The notes: generated by a model from the letters alone, not told the origin. Shown: positions 35,209 to 44,496, numbered from the stretch's first letter. The stretch: 64,000 nucleotides of DNA from an uncultured Methanomassiliicoccus sp. (GCA_944319735.1 CALUEU010000001.1:1-64000), one strand, 5' to 3'. Numbers and translations are program-made.

Positions 35209-37125
35209 TTAGGATTTCAAGCCGCGGAGGTAATGCCCCGCGGTTATTGAACCACATCTCTTTTTTAATTTATCTTTAGCATTAATATCTCTTTGTTTGA
35301 AAGCTTTAGCAACAGCTGCTGCTAAATCAGGCTGTCTGTATCTCATATCTAAACCGTATGAGTCTATTCCCATCGTATCAATTTCATCCAGAAAATCAAG
35401 CAGGAATAAATCAGAAGAATTCATGATGTGAGCCCAGCCGTATGGGTCCCTTACAACAGGAAATCTCTTACCCAGACCGTCCACTAAATTTCCTTCCCTC
35501 AGGCTGGGATCTTTAGTAACCATCATTTCAACCCTGCCAAAAACCATGACTTCCAGTTTTCCTTTGTAATGAGACGTAAGATTTTTCAAATCTTCTTTGG
35601 ACAGTTCAATTGACGTTGTGTATTGATAGAGATCAGGAATTGTATATGAATTGAAAAAATTCATGAAATAAGATCCATACATCCTGTGCCCGATGAAGTG
35701 GTATGCCTGCCCGGGTGAGTTTACCATTACAGGTCCAGAAGCATCTGGAATTATCGAAGTGACACGCGGAAGCACTGTCACCATTTCGATATCGCCGCAG
35801 ATGTCACGGGCTTCTTCCGTATTCGGTGCATCATAATAAATGCGGTCAGAATAAGGAAGCACAGCTTTGAGAGATTTTATATCTGACACGTAGCAGGAAA
35901 GCTTGCATTCTTTTTTCCTCCTGTTTGCTGTTTTAACCGGTATGTCAACCCATCTTCTTTTTGCAGTCGTGTAACGAATATCCATTGAGATGAGTTTCTC
36001 AATCTCGCTGAAATCCCTGTCTTTTGTTTTATATGCGTCGTATTCACCCATTTCCAAACGAAACGGGGAAGTAAATTTTGATGTGCCATTTCTAAAATCA
36101 AGAGACCTTACTTCGAATCCTCCAACTTTGTCAGATCCGCGGTAGAATGTAATTCCATCTCCAGGTTTCAGCTTGTCTGATTTTACAGACACATTTCTGC
36201 CTTCCACTGAGGCTTTTCCCAGAGGAAGCCCTCTGGATTCTGCATAAGCTTTCTGCATAACCTTGTCAGTCTTCAGATATCCCTCTGAAAATCCGCGGTT
36301 AAATGCTGTCATCAGAAGTTCTGCGTCGCGCTCATCATAAAGAGGATATTCTCCTCTTGCAGCTCTGTCTGCAGCTGTTTTATATAATTTTGTTGCTAAA
36401 TATACATAAACAGGAGACCTGAGCCTGCCTTCAATTTTTACTGAACCTACTCCTGCATCGATTAAATCAGGCAGAGAGTCAGCGCAAAACAGGTCAGCTG
36501 TTGAAAGCATGAAGCTTGTTTCTTTTCCCAGAGTATACTGCTTCCTGCACGGCTGAGCGCACATTCCTCTGTTGCCAGACCTTCCACCTACTGCTGAAGA
36601 GAAGAGACACTGCCCCGAAAATGCATAACACAAAGCCCCGTGAACAAAAACTTCCAGACCAATCGAAGTTTCCTTCCTCAGAGCCTTGATTTCTTCTAAT
36701 GAAAGCTCCCTAGAGAGTATAGCTCTTTCAAAACCGATCTTTTCAGCCCATAACAGATCGTCTTTAGAATGAAGACCCATCTGTGTAGAAGCGTGAATAG
36801 GAATTGACAATTCTTTTTTTACCAGTGAAGCGAGGCCTCTGTCTTGGACGATGACCGCATCAGCTCCAATAGAGTCTAAGAAAGAAACAAAGGAAAAAGC
36901 CTCCTTCATCTCAGAATCTTTAATCAATGTATTCACAGTCACGTACACTTTCATGCCGTTTTCATGTGCCATCTTGACTGCAAAGTCCAGCTCTCCGTCG
37001 GAAAAGTTAGCCGCAGAGCTTCTGGCACCGAATGCTTTGCCTCCCAGATACACAGCGTCTGCACCTGCTTTCAATGCCGCTGCAAATGCTTCCTTCGAAC
37101 CTGCCGGAGCTAATATCTCAACCAT
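35209..37125 (-). CDS. U32 family peptidase/RlhA-like protein with DUF3656
   Basis: A 638-residue protein of the U32 family, named for collagenases but in some members implicated in tRNA/rRNA base hydroxylation. The N terminus VEILAPAGSKEAFAAALKAGADAVYLGG is standard. The family signature is seen as EVFVHGALCYAFSGQCLFS, with the further cysteines in GNRGMCAQPCRKQY, together likely iron-sulfur or metal ligands. The segment after about residue 330 corresponds to the DUF3656 domain and a second barrel-like part. Its ATG follows directly on the stop of a small upstream frame. Confidence 0.88.
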   Translation of the reverse strand: MVEILAPAGSKEAFAAALKAGADAVYLGGKAFGARSSAANFSDGELDFAVKMAHENGMKVYVTVNTLIKDSEMKEAFSFVSFLDSIGADAVIVQDRGLASLVKKELSIPIHASTQMGLHSKDDLLWAEKIGFERAILSRELSLEEIKALRKETSIGLEVFVHGALCYAFSGQCLFSSAVGGRSGNRGMCAQPCRKQYTLGKETSFMLSTADLFCADSLPDLIDAGVGSVKIEGRLRSPVYVYLATKLYKTAADRAARGEYPLYDERDAELLMTAFNRGFSEGYLKTDKVMQKAYAESRGLPLGKASVEGRNVSVKSDKLKPGDGITFYRGSDKVGGFEVRSLDFRNGTSKFTSPFRLEMGEYDAYKTKDRDFSEIEKLISMDIRYTTAKRRWVDIPVKTANRRKKECKLSCYVSDIKSLKAVLPYSDRIYYDAPNTEEARDICGDIEMVTVLPRVTSIIPDASGPVMVNSPGQAYHFIGHRMYGSYFMNFFNSYTIPDLYQYTTSIELSKEDLKNLTSHYKGKLEVMVFGRVEMMVTKDPSLREGNLVDGLGKRFPVVRDPYGWAHIMNSSDLFLLDFLDEIDTMGIDSYGLDMRYRQPDLAAAVAKAFKQRDINAKDKLKKRCGSITAGHYLRGLKS

Positions 37126-37239
37126 TTAATTCACATCCATGTAGCTTTCCAGGCAGTCTGTGTCAGAGAATCTAGCAGAGGATAGCTTGTATAATTTGCG
37201 GACTTCCCCTTTGGAGTACTGCAGTAAAAGGTCCAGCAC
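37126..37239 (-). other. Possible small reading frame abutting the U32 gene
   Basis: A frame of hydrophilic, protein-like composition (ending KLSSARFSDTDCLESYMDVN) stops with TAA immediately before the U32 ATG, a typical operon junction. The first ordinary start is a GTG at 37239, giving 37 residues, yet the frame remains open and protein-like up to a stop at 37348-37350 with no ATG, GTG or TTG before it. It may be a small gene with an unusual start or the 3' remnant of a broken gene. Confidence 0.3.
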
Positions 37240-37541
37240 TCCACCGTCAGAATTCTCATTAATCTTTTGGCTTTCCGGGAATGGTCCATGATCAGATGTA
37301 AGATTCGGTAGATTATCAAGGTAGCGATTGCTTTCACTGTTTATTGATCAAACATATATGCTTCCAATTAAACTAAGCTTTAAAATTAAAATTTGTTCCA
37401 AATGACGGTCTGCAAACGCTCAATATGAAATAATTTTGCATCGATTGTGCATATTAGGAAAGAAAAGTTCTATAACTGTTTATTATTTCAGTGAGTTGCG
37501 TTCGGCAGAATTCATTCTGCTGTCTCGCTGCAAATGGTGAA
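37240..37541. other. Divergent intergenic region, no clear element
   Basis: Apart from the open frame running in from the left, I see only AT-rich promoter-like sequence between the U32 and ferredoxin genes. No hairpin or RNA gene was recognised. Confidence 0.4.
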
Positions 37542-37715
37542 ATGATGAAAGTATGCTACGACCTTTGCCTTCATTGCGGAGCTTGTGTTGGTAGTTGCCC
37601 TGCTAATGCAATATACCTCAATGATTACATTCTGGAATTCAGCGCAACATGTAACAACTGCAGAAGATGTGTTAAAATTTGCCCGGTAGGAGCGTTGTCA
37701 GAGGTATCTGAATGA
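37542..37715 (+). CDS. 2[4Fe-4S] ferredoxin paired with geranylgeranyl reductase
   Basis: A 57-residue ferredoxin with two classical clusters: LCLHCGACVGSCPANA and TCNNCRRCVKICPVGA. I begin at the ATG at 37542, after GGTGA; an in-frame upstream start would add a 17-residue tail with extra cysteines. It overlaps the reductase gene by 4 bases, so the two are co-translated. Archaeal geranylgeranyl reductases in methanogens can use ferredoxin, making this a likely dedicated electron donor for lipid saturation (inference). Confidence 0.88.
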   Translation: MMKVCYDLCLHCGACVGSCPANAIYLNDYILEFSATCNNCRRCVKICPVGALSEVSE

Positions 37716-38887
37716 AATACACCTGCGATGTTGTGGTTGTCGGCGCCGGACCTGGAGGAAGCCTGGCTGCAAAGCATGCTGCCTTAGGGGGTTTAGACAC
37801 AATATTGATTGAAAAAAAGGCTGAGATAGGGGCACCTCTGAGATGTGCAGAAGGTGTCTCGAGAAGAAGGCTTATAGAGGTAGGAATAGAACCAGACCAG
37901 AAATGGATCTCGCAAGAGATTCTTGGATCAATAATGCGGTCTCCTTCTGGCCATACTCTAAAGGTTGTAGAAGCTCACGGAGACCACGGAGTAGGATACG
38001 TTTTAGAAAGGCATCTGTTTGATAAAGCTGTAGCAGAACAGGCTGTGCATGCTGGTGCAAAGATAATGATGAGAACTGGCTGCACAGGAGTTATAAGAAA
38101 CCCTGAGGGAAAACTCATCGGAATCCAAGCAAGAAGCATGGGTGCTGAGATTGAGATATATGCTAAATGCATCGTTGCCGCAGACGGTTTTGAGTCTCAG
38201 ACCGCTCGATGGGCAGGTGTGGATACTTCCGTAGGGGCAAATGATGTGGATACCTGCATACAGTATAGAATGACCAATGTGGACATAGAGCATGAGTTCT
38301 GTGAGTTTCGCATAGGATCTGCTACTCCTGGCGGTTATCTATGGATATTTCCCAAAGGCAAAGGAATTGCCAACGTGGGGCTTGGAATACAGGGCAGTAA
38401 GTGTAAAGGAAAGGCAGATCCTAAGTACTATCTTGATAAGTGTATAGAAAGGGATGAGCGCCTCAGAAACGGCCAGATTTTAGAAGTTTCAGGGGGAGGA
38501 GTATCTACATCTGCAGGTCTTGAATGTTCAGTAGCGGATAACTTGGTAATCGTGGGCGATGCAGCAAGAATCATCAATCCGCTGACCGGCGGAGGAATAT
38601 ACCATGCCTGTATGACTGGCAAACTGGCCGGGGAAGTCATATCCAAATGCGCTAAAAACAACAGTTTTTCAAAAGAAGCATTGATGGAATATGATACAGC
38701 CTGGAGAGCTAAAATCTACTCAGAACTGGAAAGGAACTGGAGAATAAAAGAGAAATTTGTGGAGATGCCAGATGAGCTCCTTGACGAATTCATATTGGCA
38801 ATTTCCGATTATGATCTGAAGCAGATCAGGATAGATGACCTTCTTGAAGCTGCAAAGGAGAAGTTTCCCCAGATTCTGGAAAATTAA
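37712..38887 (+). CDS. Geranylgeranyl reductase (archaeal lipid saturation)
   Basis: A 391-residue FAD enzyme that saturates the geranylgeranyl chains of archaeal membrane lipids. The Rossmann start DVVVVGAGPGGSLAAKHAALGG is followed by LIEKKAEIGAPLRCAEGVSRR, where the cysteine motif is characteristic of the family. Further on come VAADGFESQTARWAG, the substrate-pocket GGYLWIFPKGKGIANVGLG and the FAD-binding GDAARIINPLTGGGIYHAC. Co-translated with the ferredoxin and convergent (4-base overlap) with the UbiA gene of the same pathway. Confidence 0.93.
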   Translation: MKYTCDVVVVGAGPGGSLAAKHAALGGLDTILIEKKAEIGAPLRCAEGVSRRRLIEVGIEPDQKWISQEILGSIMRSPSGHTLKVVEAHGDHGVGYVLERHLFDKAVAEQAVHAGAKIMMRTGCTGVIRNPEGKLIGIQARSMGAEIEIYAKCIVAADGFESQTARWAGVDTSVGANDVDTCIQYRMTNVDIEHEFCEFRIGSATPGGYLWIFPKGKGIANVGLGIQGSKCKGKADPKYYLDKCIERDERLRNGQILEVSGGGVSTSAGLECSVADNLVIVGDAARIINPLTGGGIYHACMTGKLAGEVISKCAKNNSFSKEALMEYDTAWRAKIYSELERNWRIKEKFVEMPDELLDEFILAISDYDLKQIRIDDLLEAAKEKFPQILEN

Positions 38888-39702
38888 ATTGAAACCGCTC
38901 CGAAAACAAATGCAATTGCAGACATAAACATGGAGACGATCACCAGAGTTTGGAATCTATCCAAGTCTTTGAAGACGGAGTATGCGGTGAGAGCTATTAA
39001 TAAGTCGGCGATAATTATTATGCCGTAGAGATAACTTACATCACCCTGCAGTATTGGATAGATGCTTGCCAAAACAGCAGCCACAAAGAATAATGCCGCC
39101 AATATGGCAGCATTTCTTTTTCCTATTTTCATAGGGAGAGTTGTTCTTCCCACATCACCGTCCATGTCCTTTATGTCAAGTCCTATTTCTCTTCCTAAGG
39201 AAATCAGAATGATCATTGATGCAATGGCGTAGCAGCATTCTACATTTCCCACCACTGCTCCTCCGAGAAGGAATACCATGCCGGTGAGGACGCCGATTGT
39301 TATGTTTCCAATAAATCCACGCTGCTTCAGCAATAATTCATAAACAACAATAAACAAACATGCGGCAATAACTATTGCAGTTGATGTGTAATTTGGCAGC
39401 AGGAATGATAGGATAATCGCAAATCCAAGCGCCCCTCCTCCAATATACAAAGCAGTTTCAGCAGGCACGCGACCAGAAGGAACAGGCCTCTCAGGATGGG
39501 CGAATTTATCCACATCCCTGTCAACGTAGTCATTGATGGAATTACCACCAATTATGAAAGCAAGCACCACTGGAACAGCAACAAGCAGTTCATATCCATA
39601 TTCAGCGAGTTCCGAGCCTACAGCTATGAAGGCAGCAGCAATGAGAAATACGACTCCCATCAGCAAAACTTCGGGCCTGAATAACTGCAGATACTTGTTC
39701 AC
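38884..39702 (-). CDS. UbiA prenyltransferase, probable DGGGP synthase
   Basis: A 272-residue membrane prenyltransferase with about eight or nine helices. The first aspartate-rich motif, NSINDYVDRDVDKFAHPERPVPSG, and the second, DIKDMDGDVGRTTLPMKIG, bind the prenyl diphosphate through magnesium. The RPxPSG ending and the archaeal setting point to digeranylgeranylglyceryl phosphate synthase, which adds the second geranylgeranyl chain to glycerol phosphate. Its neighbour, the reductase, saturates those chains, which supports the assignment. Confidence 0.9.
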   Translation of the reverse strand: MNKYLQLFRPEVLLMGVVFLIAAAFIAVGSELAEYGYELLVAVPVVLAFIIGGNSINDYVDRDVDKFAHPERPVPSGRVPAETALYIGGGALGFAIILSFLLPNYTSTAIVIAACLFIVVYELLLKQRGFIGNITIGVLTGMVFLLGGAVVGNVECCYAIASMIILISLGREIGLDIKDMDGDVGRTTLPMKIGKRNAAILAALFFVAAVLASIYPILQGDVSYLYGIIIIADLLIALTAYSVFKDLDRFQTLVIVSMFMSAIAFVFGAVSI

Positions 39703-39780
39703 GCCGCTGTAAATAACATTTTTACACTTAAATTATCTGAAAAGAGAGGTATAAAATACTACAGCATAGGTGAGCATACT

Positions 39781-40317
39781 GTGCCGAAGGCCTTTGACTA
39801 TGTCAAAAAAACTAAAAAGACGCTTGCAGTCATATTCATCATCTGGCTTGCTTTAATATTCATAGCCCCTCTGACGTTACCTTCTGGAAGTGTAGACGAT
39901 CTGGATGGTAAAATAGGCAATATGGACAATACTGATGTAATCTCTGAAATGAATCCTCTGGCAGCAGTAATGTATGCTCTTGGAGATATTAACTGCCATC
40001 AGATGACCAGCAACAGCTTTTACCTAAATGGCAACGAGATGCCGTTTTGTGTAAGAGATACAGGCATCTTCATAGGTCTGGCAATAGGATCGCTGATCTC
40101 ACTCTTTTTTGCCCCAAAATTCAGATGGACGGCTCTGATAATTCTGATTCTCCCGATTTTGATAGATGGAGGGGCCCAGATGGTATCGGATTATGTGTCA
40201 TTTAATGAGCTTAGATTAGTTACCGGGATCCTCTGCGGAATAGGCGTCACATACTTCTTAGGATACTTGGCAGAAAACTCAGTGAAAAGAGTGAGGGAGC
40301 AGGCACGGAAGTCCTGA
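39781..40317 (+). CDS. DUF2085 membrane protein
   Basis: A 178-residue protein with four probable membrane helices. The family motif NCHQMTSNSFYLNGNEMPFCVRDTGIFIG contains the conserved CHQ and FC-x-RDTG elements, shown here in two parts: NCHQMTSNSF and FCVRDTGIF. The GTG at 39781 has a GGTGAG a few bases upstream and is the only suitable start. The conserved histidine and cysteines hint at redox or metal binding, but function is unknown. Confidence 0.85.
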   Translation: MPKAFDYVKKTKKTLAVIFIIWLALIFIAPLTLPSGSVDDLDGKIGNMDNTDVISEMNPLAAVMYALGDINCHQMTSNSFYLNGNEMPFCVRDTGIFIGLAIGSLISLFFAPKFRWTALIILILPILIDGGAQMVSDYVSFNELRLVTGILCGIGVTYFLGYLAENSVKRVREQARKS

Positions 40318-40323
40318 CGCGAG

Positions 40324-40381
40324 GCCGCTCTAGTATCCATTTTGGAGCACACAGTTTTGATGTGGTGCGTAAGAGAGCGGG
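40324..40381 (+). other. Candidate structured RNA or 3' element after DUF2085 gene
   Basis: Outer arms CCGCTCT (40325-40331) and AGAGCGG (40374-40380) pair perfectly and enclose a second hairpin with arms GCACACA and TGTGGTGC (one bulge) around GTTTTGA, plus a small TCC-ATTTT-GGA stem. It begins 7 bases after the stop of the DUF2085 gene. It is too short for a tRNA and has no match I know; it may be a 3' untranslated structure or small RNA. Confidence 0.4.
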
Positions 40382-40817
40382 CTTATATCGCTACTCCCTC
40401 AACAATCATTAAAACATACATGGATTTGAAACCTTCCCCTTTAGTGACATATTAGTAGATAAATAATGTCCAGTTAGACCTAAACATATAAAAACATAAA
40501 CGCTCTTAGGAGAAGTTACCACTTCAGAAAAGATCGCGGATAATTCTGATGAATTAATAATATATTTTTTGATTTAAAAATATCCAATTTTTGAAACTGT
40601 CATGTACAGATTTAATGTGTCTTTTTTACAGCTCAAAAATTCGCATTTCTTGATCATAACATATAATGTTTCCATCTTAATGATTTTGAAACATTTAATA
40701 AGCCATTTGGGCATATTTGAATTATTGAAAGTATGAATGGTAAATTTTTGCATTCTCTGCATCAAATGAGAATTTAGTCATCCAGAGCTTTGGAAAGCAC
40801 CGTTTAATCTAGACAAG

Positions 40818-40826
40818 TTATAAATA
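40818..40826 (+). promoter_or_regulatory. TATA box of psmB
   Basis: TTATAAATA fits the archaeal box A consensus. It predicts a transcription start about 25 bases downstream and a 5' leader of roughly 45-50 bases before the psmB ATG. Confidence 0.55.
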
Positions 40827-40894
40827 CAGCGCCTTCATTTCAAAGAATCAGCGAGAAAAATATTATCTTTTAACCGCTTTTGAGGTTGATCGCT

Positions 40895-41560
40895 ATGGCA
40901 GATGATAATAAATTAAAGACTGGGACAACTACGCTTGGTATTGTATATAGTGACGGTGTAGTCATGGCTACAGAGCACCGTGCTACAATGAATAACATCA
41001 TTGCTCACAAAGATGTTAGAAAACTTTTCAAAATCGATGACAATCTTGGATTGACTGTTGCCGGTTTAGTTGGAGATGCCCAAGTCCTAACTCGTTATGT
41101 TAAAGCAGAAGTTGAACTTTACAAACTTAAACGTGGAGCTCCCATGTCAGTTAATGCTGCCAGCACACTTCTTGCAAACCTCATGAGAAATGGTGGCGGA
41201 TCATATGGTTTCTACTATGTAGGACTCATTATGGGTGGCATAGATAAGACTGGGGGACATTTGTTCTCACTAGACTCTGCAGGCGGACTTATTGAAGATT
41301 ATTTCATTTCTGTAGGATCTGGTTCATCATATGCATATGGTGTCTTAGAAGACAGTTACAAGCCGAACATGTCAGAAGATGAAGCCGTTAACACTGCGAT
41401 CAGAGCTTTAAACGTTGCAATGCGTCGCGACTCCGCTAGTGGAGACGGGTATGCGGTAGCAGTCATCAACAAAGACGGTTTCCGTGAACTATCTGCAGAA
41501 GAGTCCCTTAAAAGGGCTGAAGACATGAATCTCATGGTAGGCTTCGCTAAACACTACTAA
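40895..41560 (+). CDS. psmB: Proteasome beta subunit
   Basis: Catalytic subunit of the archaeal 20S proteasome; 221 residues. A ten-residue propeptide ends in TG, and autocleavage would expose Thr11 of TTTLGIVYSDGVVMATEHRAT as nucleophile; the catalytic lysine is in HKDVRKLFKI and the later GSGSSYAYGVLE and D-SGDGYAV motifs are in place. I start at the ATG at 40895, since a TTG 15 bases upstream would give an unusual propeptide. The next gene is aCPSF1, 46 bases downstream, and the pair may share a transcript. Confidence 0.96.
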   Translation: MADDNKLKTGTTTLGIVYSDGVVMATEHRATMNNIIAHKDVRKLFKIDDNLGLTVAGLVGDAQVLTRYVKAEVELYKLKRGAPMSVNAASTLLANLMRNGGGSYGFYYVGLIMGGIDKTGGHLFSLDSAGGLIEDYFISVGSGSSYAYGVLEDSYKPNMSEDEAVNTAIRALNVAMRRDSASGDGYAVAVINKDGFRELSAEESLKRAEDMNLMVGFAKHY

Positions 41561-41606
41561 TTTCAAACTTCTTTTTTTAATTTAATTTATTCAGCTGGAA
41601 TAGTTT

Positions 41607-43514
41607 ATGAGTACAGAGAGAATTTTAGAAGAAGCCAGAGAGCAAATCAGTAAAATAATTCCGGAAGGAGTGAGCATCTCTGGTATTGAATACGAAGGGC
41701 CTTTGGTTGTGGTTTATACCAAAGACATGGATACATTCGCATCCAATAATGATATAGTAAAGCAGCTTGCCCAGGGATTAAGAAGAAGGGTTGCTATTAG
41801 ACCTGACCCGTCAATGCTGGCAGATCCAGAAGATGTCGAAAGACGTATAAGAGAGATTATTCCAGATGAAGCTGAGATTACTGACATTTATTTTGATGAC
41901 GACATCGGAGAAGTTATGATTGAGGCCATTTCCCCAGGTCTCGTTATCGGAAAGCACGGAAGCATCCTTAACGAGATTAAGAAGGAAGTGGGATGGGCAC
42001 CTAAAGTTGTGAGGGCTCCGCCTCTGCCGTCAAAGACGGTTTCTGACATCAGAAGCTATCTCCGTCAGATTTCAGACGATCGAAAAGTATTCCTGAAAAA
42101 GGTAGGAAGACGTCTAGCAAGACAGAGGCTTGAAGGCGAAAGCTGGCTTCGTATGACTGCTCTCGGAGGTTTCAGAGAAGTAGGCAGAAGTGCCACGCTT
42201 CTCTCTACAAGAGAATCTAAAGTTCTCATCGACTGCGGAATTGATCCAGGAAAAGACGGAGGTACACCTTACTTCAACGCTCCTGAGCTTCAGCCACTTG
42301 ATACGCTGGATGCAGTTGTAATTACTCACGCACACATGGATCACTGTGCGCTTCTGCCTGTTTTGTATAAATATGGATACGACGGCCCTGTTTACTGTAC
42401 TCCGCCTACCAGAGATTTGATGTCACTGATGCAGCTTGATGGGATCAAAGTCTCTTTTGGAGAAGGTAAAAAAGCTCCGTATGAGTCATCTCATGTAAGA
42501 GAAGTCGTAGCTCACTGTATTCCTTTGAAATACGGAGAGACTACTGATATTGCTCCAGACATCAGACTTACGTTCCAAAATGCCGGACATATTTTAGGTT
42601 CAGCCGTCTGTCACTTCCATGTCGGAGACGGTATGCATAACATCGCATTCACGGGCGATATGAAGTTTGAGAGGACTTGGTTGTTCAATGCTACTGCTAA
42701 CCGCTTCCCAAGACTGGAGACTTTGGTTATTGAGTCTACATATGGGGGACACAGGGACTTCCAGCCTTCCAGAACTGATGCGGTTAATACATTAAATGAA
42801 ATCTGCGACAGGGTGCTCAAGAGAAATGGTAAAATCCTCGTCCCTGTATTTGCAGTCGGACGTTCTCAGGAAGTTATGCTGGTTCTTGAGGAACTGATGC
42901 GTACTGGCAAACTGCCGAATGTTCCTATTTACCTGGATGGTATGATATGGGAAGCTACAGCAATTCATACAGCTTACCCGGAATATCTGAATTCACAGCT
43001 GAGAACACAGATTTTCCAGATGGGCGAGAATCCATTTTTGTCTCCCCTTTTCAAACGTGTTGAAACTCAGGACATGAGAGAAAGGATCTGTCATGACGAC
43101 GAACCCTGCATAGTTCTTTCCACCAGCGGTATGATGAACGGCGGTCCAGTCATGGAGTATCTGAAAGCCTGGGCAGACAATTCTGATAATTGTCTCATAT
43201 TTGTAGGATATCAGGCTGAAGGAACTCTCGGAAGCAGAATCCTAAAAGGCCAGACTGATCTGCAGATTCCTGAAAGAGGTAAGATGATCAATCTGAAAAT
43301 GTGTATGGATATCGAAGTTGCTGAAGGTTTCTCCGGCCACTCAGACCGCAGACAGCTGATGGCATACATTGCATCTTTAGATCCTAAACCCAATAAGATT
43401 ATTATCGGACATGGTGATGAACATAAGTGTTCAGATCTTGCTTCTTCAATCTACAAGAAATTCAATATTGAAACAAGAGCTCCCATGAATTTGGAAACAA
43501 TAAGAATGCGCTGA
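41607..43514 (+). CDS. fttA: aCPSF1/FttA beta-CASP ribonuclease, transcription terminator
   Basis: A 635-residue archaeal cleavage and polyadenylation specificity factor homologue, which terminates transcription by cutting nascent RNA at U-rich 3' ends. It has two N-terminal KH domains (about residues 1-145; ISPGLVIGKHGSILNEIKKE is the KH GxxG region), then a metallo-beta-lactamase domain (VVITHAHMDHCALLPVLYKYG, FQNAGHILGSAVCHFH, FTGDMKFE) with a beta-CASP insertion, and the final VAEGFSGHSDRRQL and IIIGHGDEHK motifs. All zinc ligands appear intact. Its presence fits the T-rich 3' ends seen in the window. Confidence 0.96.
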   Translation: MSTERILEEAREQISKIIPEGVSISGIEYEGPLVVVYTKDMDTFASNNDIVKQLAQGLRRRVAIRPDPSMLADPEDVERRIREIIPDEAEITDIYFDDDIGEVMIEAISPGLVIGKHGSILNEIKKEVGWAPKVVRAPPLPSKTVSDIRSYLRQISDDRKVFLKKVGRRLARQRLEGESWLRMTALGGFREVGRSATLLSTRESKVLIDCGIDPGKDGGTPYFNAPELQPLDTLDAVVITHAHMDHCALLPVLYKYGYDGPVYCTPPTRDLMSLMQLDGIKVSFGEGKKAPYESSHVREVVAHCIPLKYGETTDIAPDIRLTFQNAGHILGSAVCHFHVGDGMHNIAFTGDMKFERTWLFNATANRFPRLETLVIESTYGGHRDFQPSRTDAVNTLNEICDRVLKRNGKILVPVFAVGRSQEVMLVLEELMRTGKLPNVPIYLDGMIWEATAIHTAYPEYLNSQLRTQIFQMGENPFLSPLFKRVETQDMRERICHDDEPCIVLSTSGMMNGGPVMEYLKAWADNSDNCLIFVGYQAEGTLGSRILKGQTDLQIPERGKMINLKMCMDIEVAEGFSGHSDRRQLMAYIASLDPKPNKIIIGHGDEHKCSDLASSIYKKFNIETRAPMNLETIRMR

Positions 43515-43557
43515 TCTGCGCACTCTTCATTTATTTTTACTGCATTTTATTTTTAAA

Positions 43558-44487
43558 TCATTCCAGCCCTGGAATTTTGACTGAAGCGTTTTTATCTCCA
43601 AGCAGACAGACTCTGCTGTCTGGCCTTTCTCGAAGCAGTTCCATTCCCAGACGTGAAGCGATTCTCTTGCCGAATTCAGCTACAGATGCTGGAGATGGCA
43701 TATTGTCAATAGTCATGCGGCGGCGGGAGTCTCCTACGAAAACATATCCTTTGGGCTCTATGAACAAAGGATTGGCAATTTCATCCAGTTTGGCATATTC
43801 ATCTTCCCATCCAACATTCCAGCCTTGAACTAGAGTATGTCGTATCACAGTCCGTGTATTGAGAGATGGAAACAGCTCCAAGGTTTTCATCAGTTTATCC
43901 CAGCCATCTGGGATCCGCGGCACACAGATTCTCTTATAAACTTCTTCATTCGGTGCTGCAACTGTAACATATAACTGAGTCGGAAGCGGATCTAACTTTT
44001 CGAGTATTTCTGGAGTAGTTCCGTTTGTCACAAGAAATGTAGTCATTCCTCTTCGCTTACAAAGCTCAATAAAATCTCCCAGCATAGGATACAAAGTAGG
44101 CTCTCCCGAGAGAGAAATTGCCACCTGCTTAGGCTCTCTTGCTTCCAGCCACATCTCTTTGCTGCAGCGTTCGTCTCCTCCGAAGCCGGATACTAACTTT
44201 TTTTGTTGTTCGAGACAGTGCTCCAGAATCTCTTCAGGTTCTTTCCAGGCGATGTTTTCAGAGTCAAATCCCTGAACTCTCCAGCAGAACAGGCAATTGT
44301 GAGTGCACATGTTGACTACTGGAGTCATCTGCAGACATCTGTGAGACTTAATGCCGTAGAATTCCTGCTTATAACAGGGCCTGTCATGAAGAAGACTCTG
44401 CTTCACCCAGTGACATAGTTTCACCGCGGCATGGTCACCGTGAAGCTTGTATTGCTGTTTTTTGAGAGTTTCTGTAACATCACTCAT
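43558..44487 (-). CDS. taw1: 4-demethylwyosine synthase Taw1
   Basis: A 309-residue radical-SAM enzyme that builds the tricyclic wyosine base on guanosine-37 of tRNA-Phe. The cluster motif is VNMCTHNCLFCWR, preceded by KSHRCLQMTPV with a further conserved cysteine, and followed by ISLSGEPTLYP (SAM-binding GEP motif) and YVTVAAPNEEVYKRIC. Length is that of archaeal TYW1 without the eukaryotic flavodoxin domain. It lies 9 bases after rfcL on the same strand, so it is probably co-transcribed. Confidence 0.95.
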   Translation of the reverse strand: MSDVTETLKKQQYKLHGDHAAVKLCHWVKQSLLHDRPCYKQEFYGIKSHRCLQMTPVVNMCTHNCLFCWRVQGFDSENIAWKEPEEILEHCLEQQKKLVSGFGGDERCSKEMWLEAREPKQVAISLSGEPTLYPMLGDFIELCKRRGMTTFLVTNGTTPEILEKLDPLPTQLYVTVAAPNEEVYKRICVPRIPDGWDKLMKTLELFPSLNTRTVIRHTLVQGWNVGWEDEYAKLDEIANPLFIEPKGYVFVGDSRRRMTIDNMPSPASVAEFGKRIASRLGMELLRERPDSRVCLLGDKNASVKIPGLE

Positions 44488-44496
44488 ATTTAAACC

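Larger units (their letters stand above)
40318..40894. other. 577-base gene-free region before psmB
   Basis: Contains a structured element near its start (40324-40381), then low-complexity AT-rich sequence and, at 40818-40826, a good archaeal TATA box TTATAAATA about 70 bases before the psmB start. A 63-codon minus-strand frame inside looks non-coding. Confidence 0.6.

Noticed and set aside
37131-37337. Minus-strand frame of 68 codons next to the U32 gene
   Set aside because: Its composition (many W, Y, C and no pattern) is unlike a protein; another frame of the same strand is more protein-like.
40324-40395. Possible tRNA or tRNA pseudogene
   Set aside because: The stem-loop span is under 60 bases; there is no T-loop GTTCRA box and no anticodon arm.
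40574-40765. Minus-strand frame of 63 codons in the region before psmB
   Set aside because: Low-complexity, lysine- and methionine-rich, with no ribosome-binding site or family resemblance.
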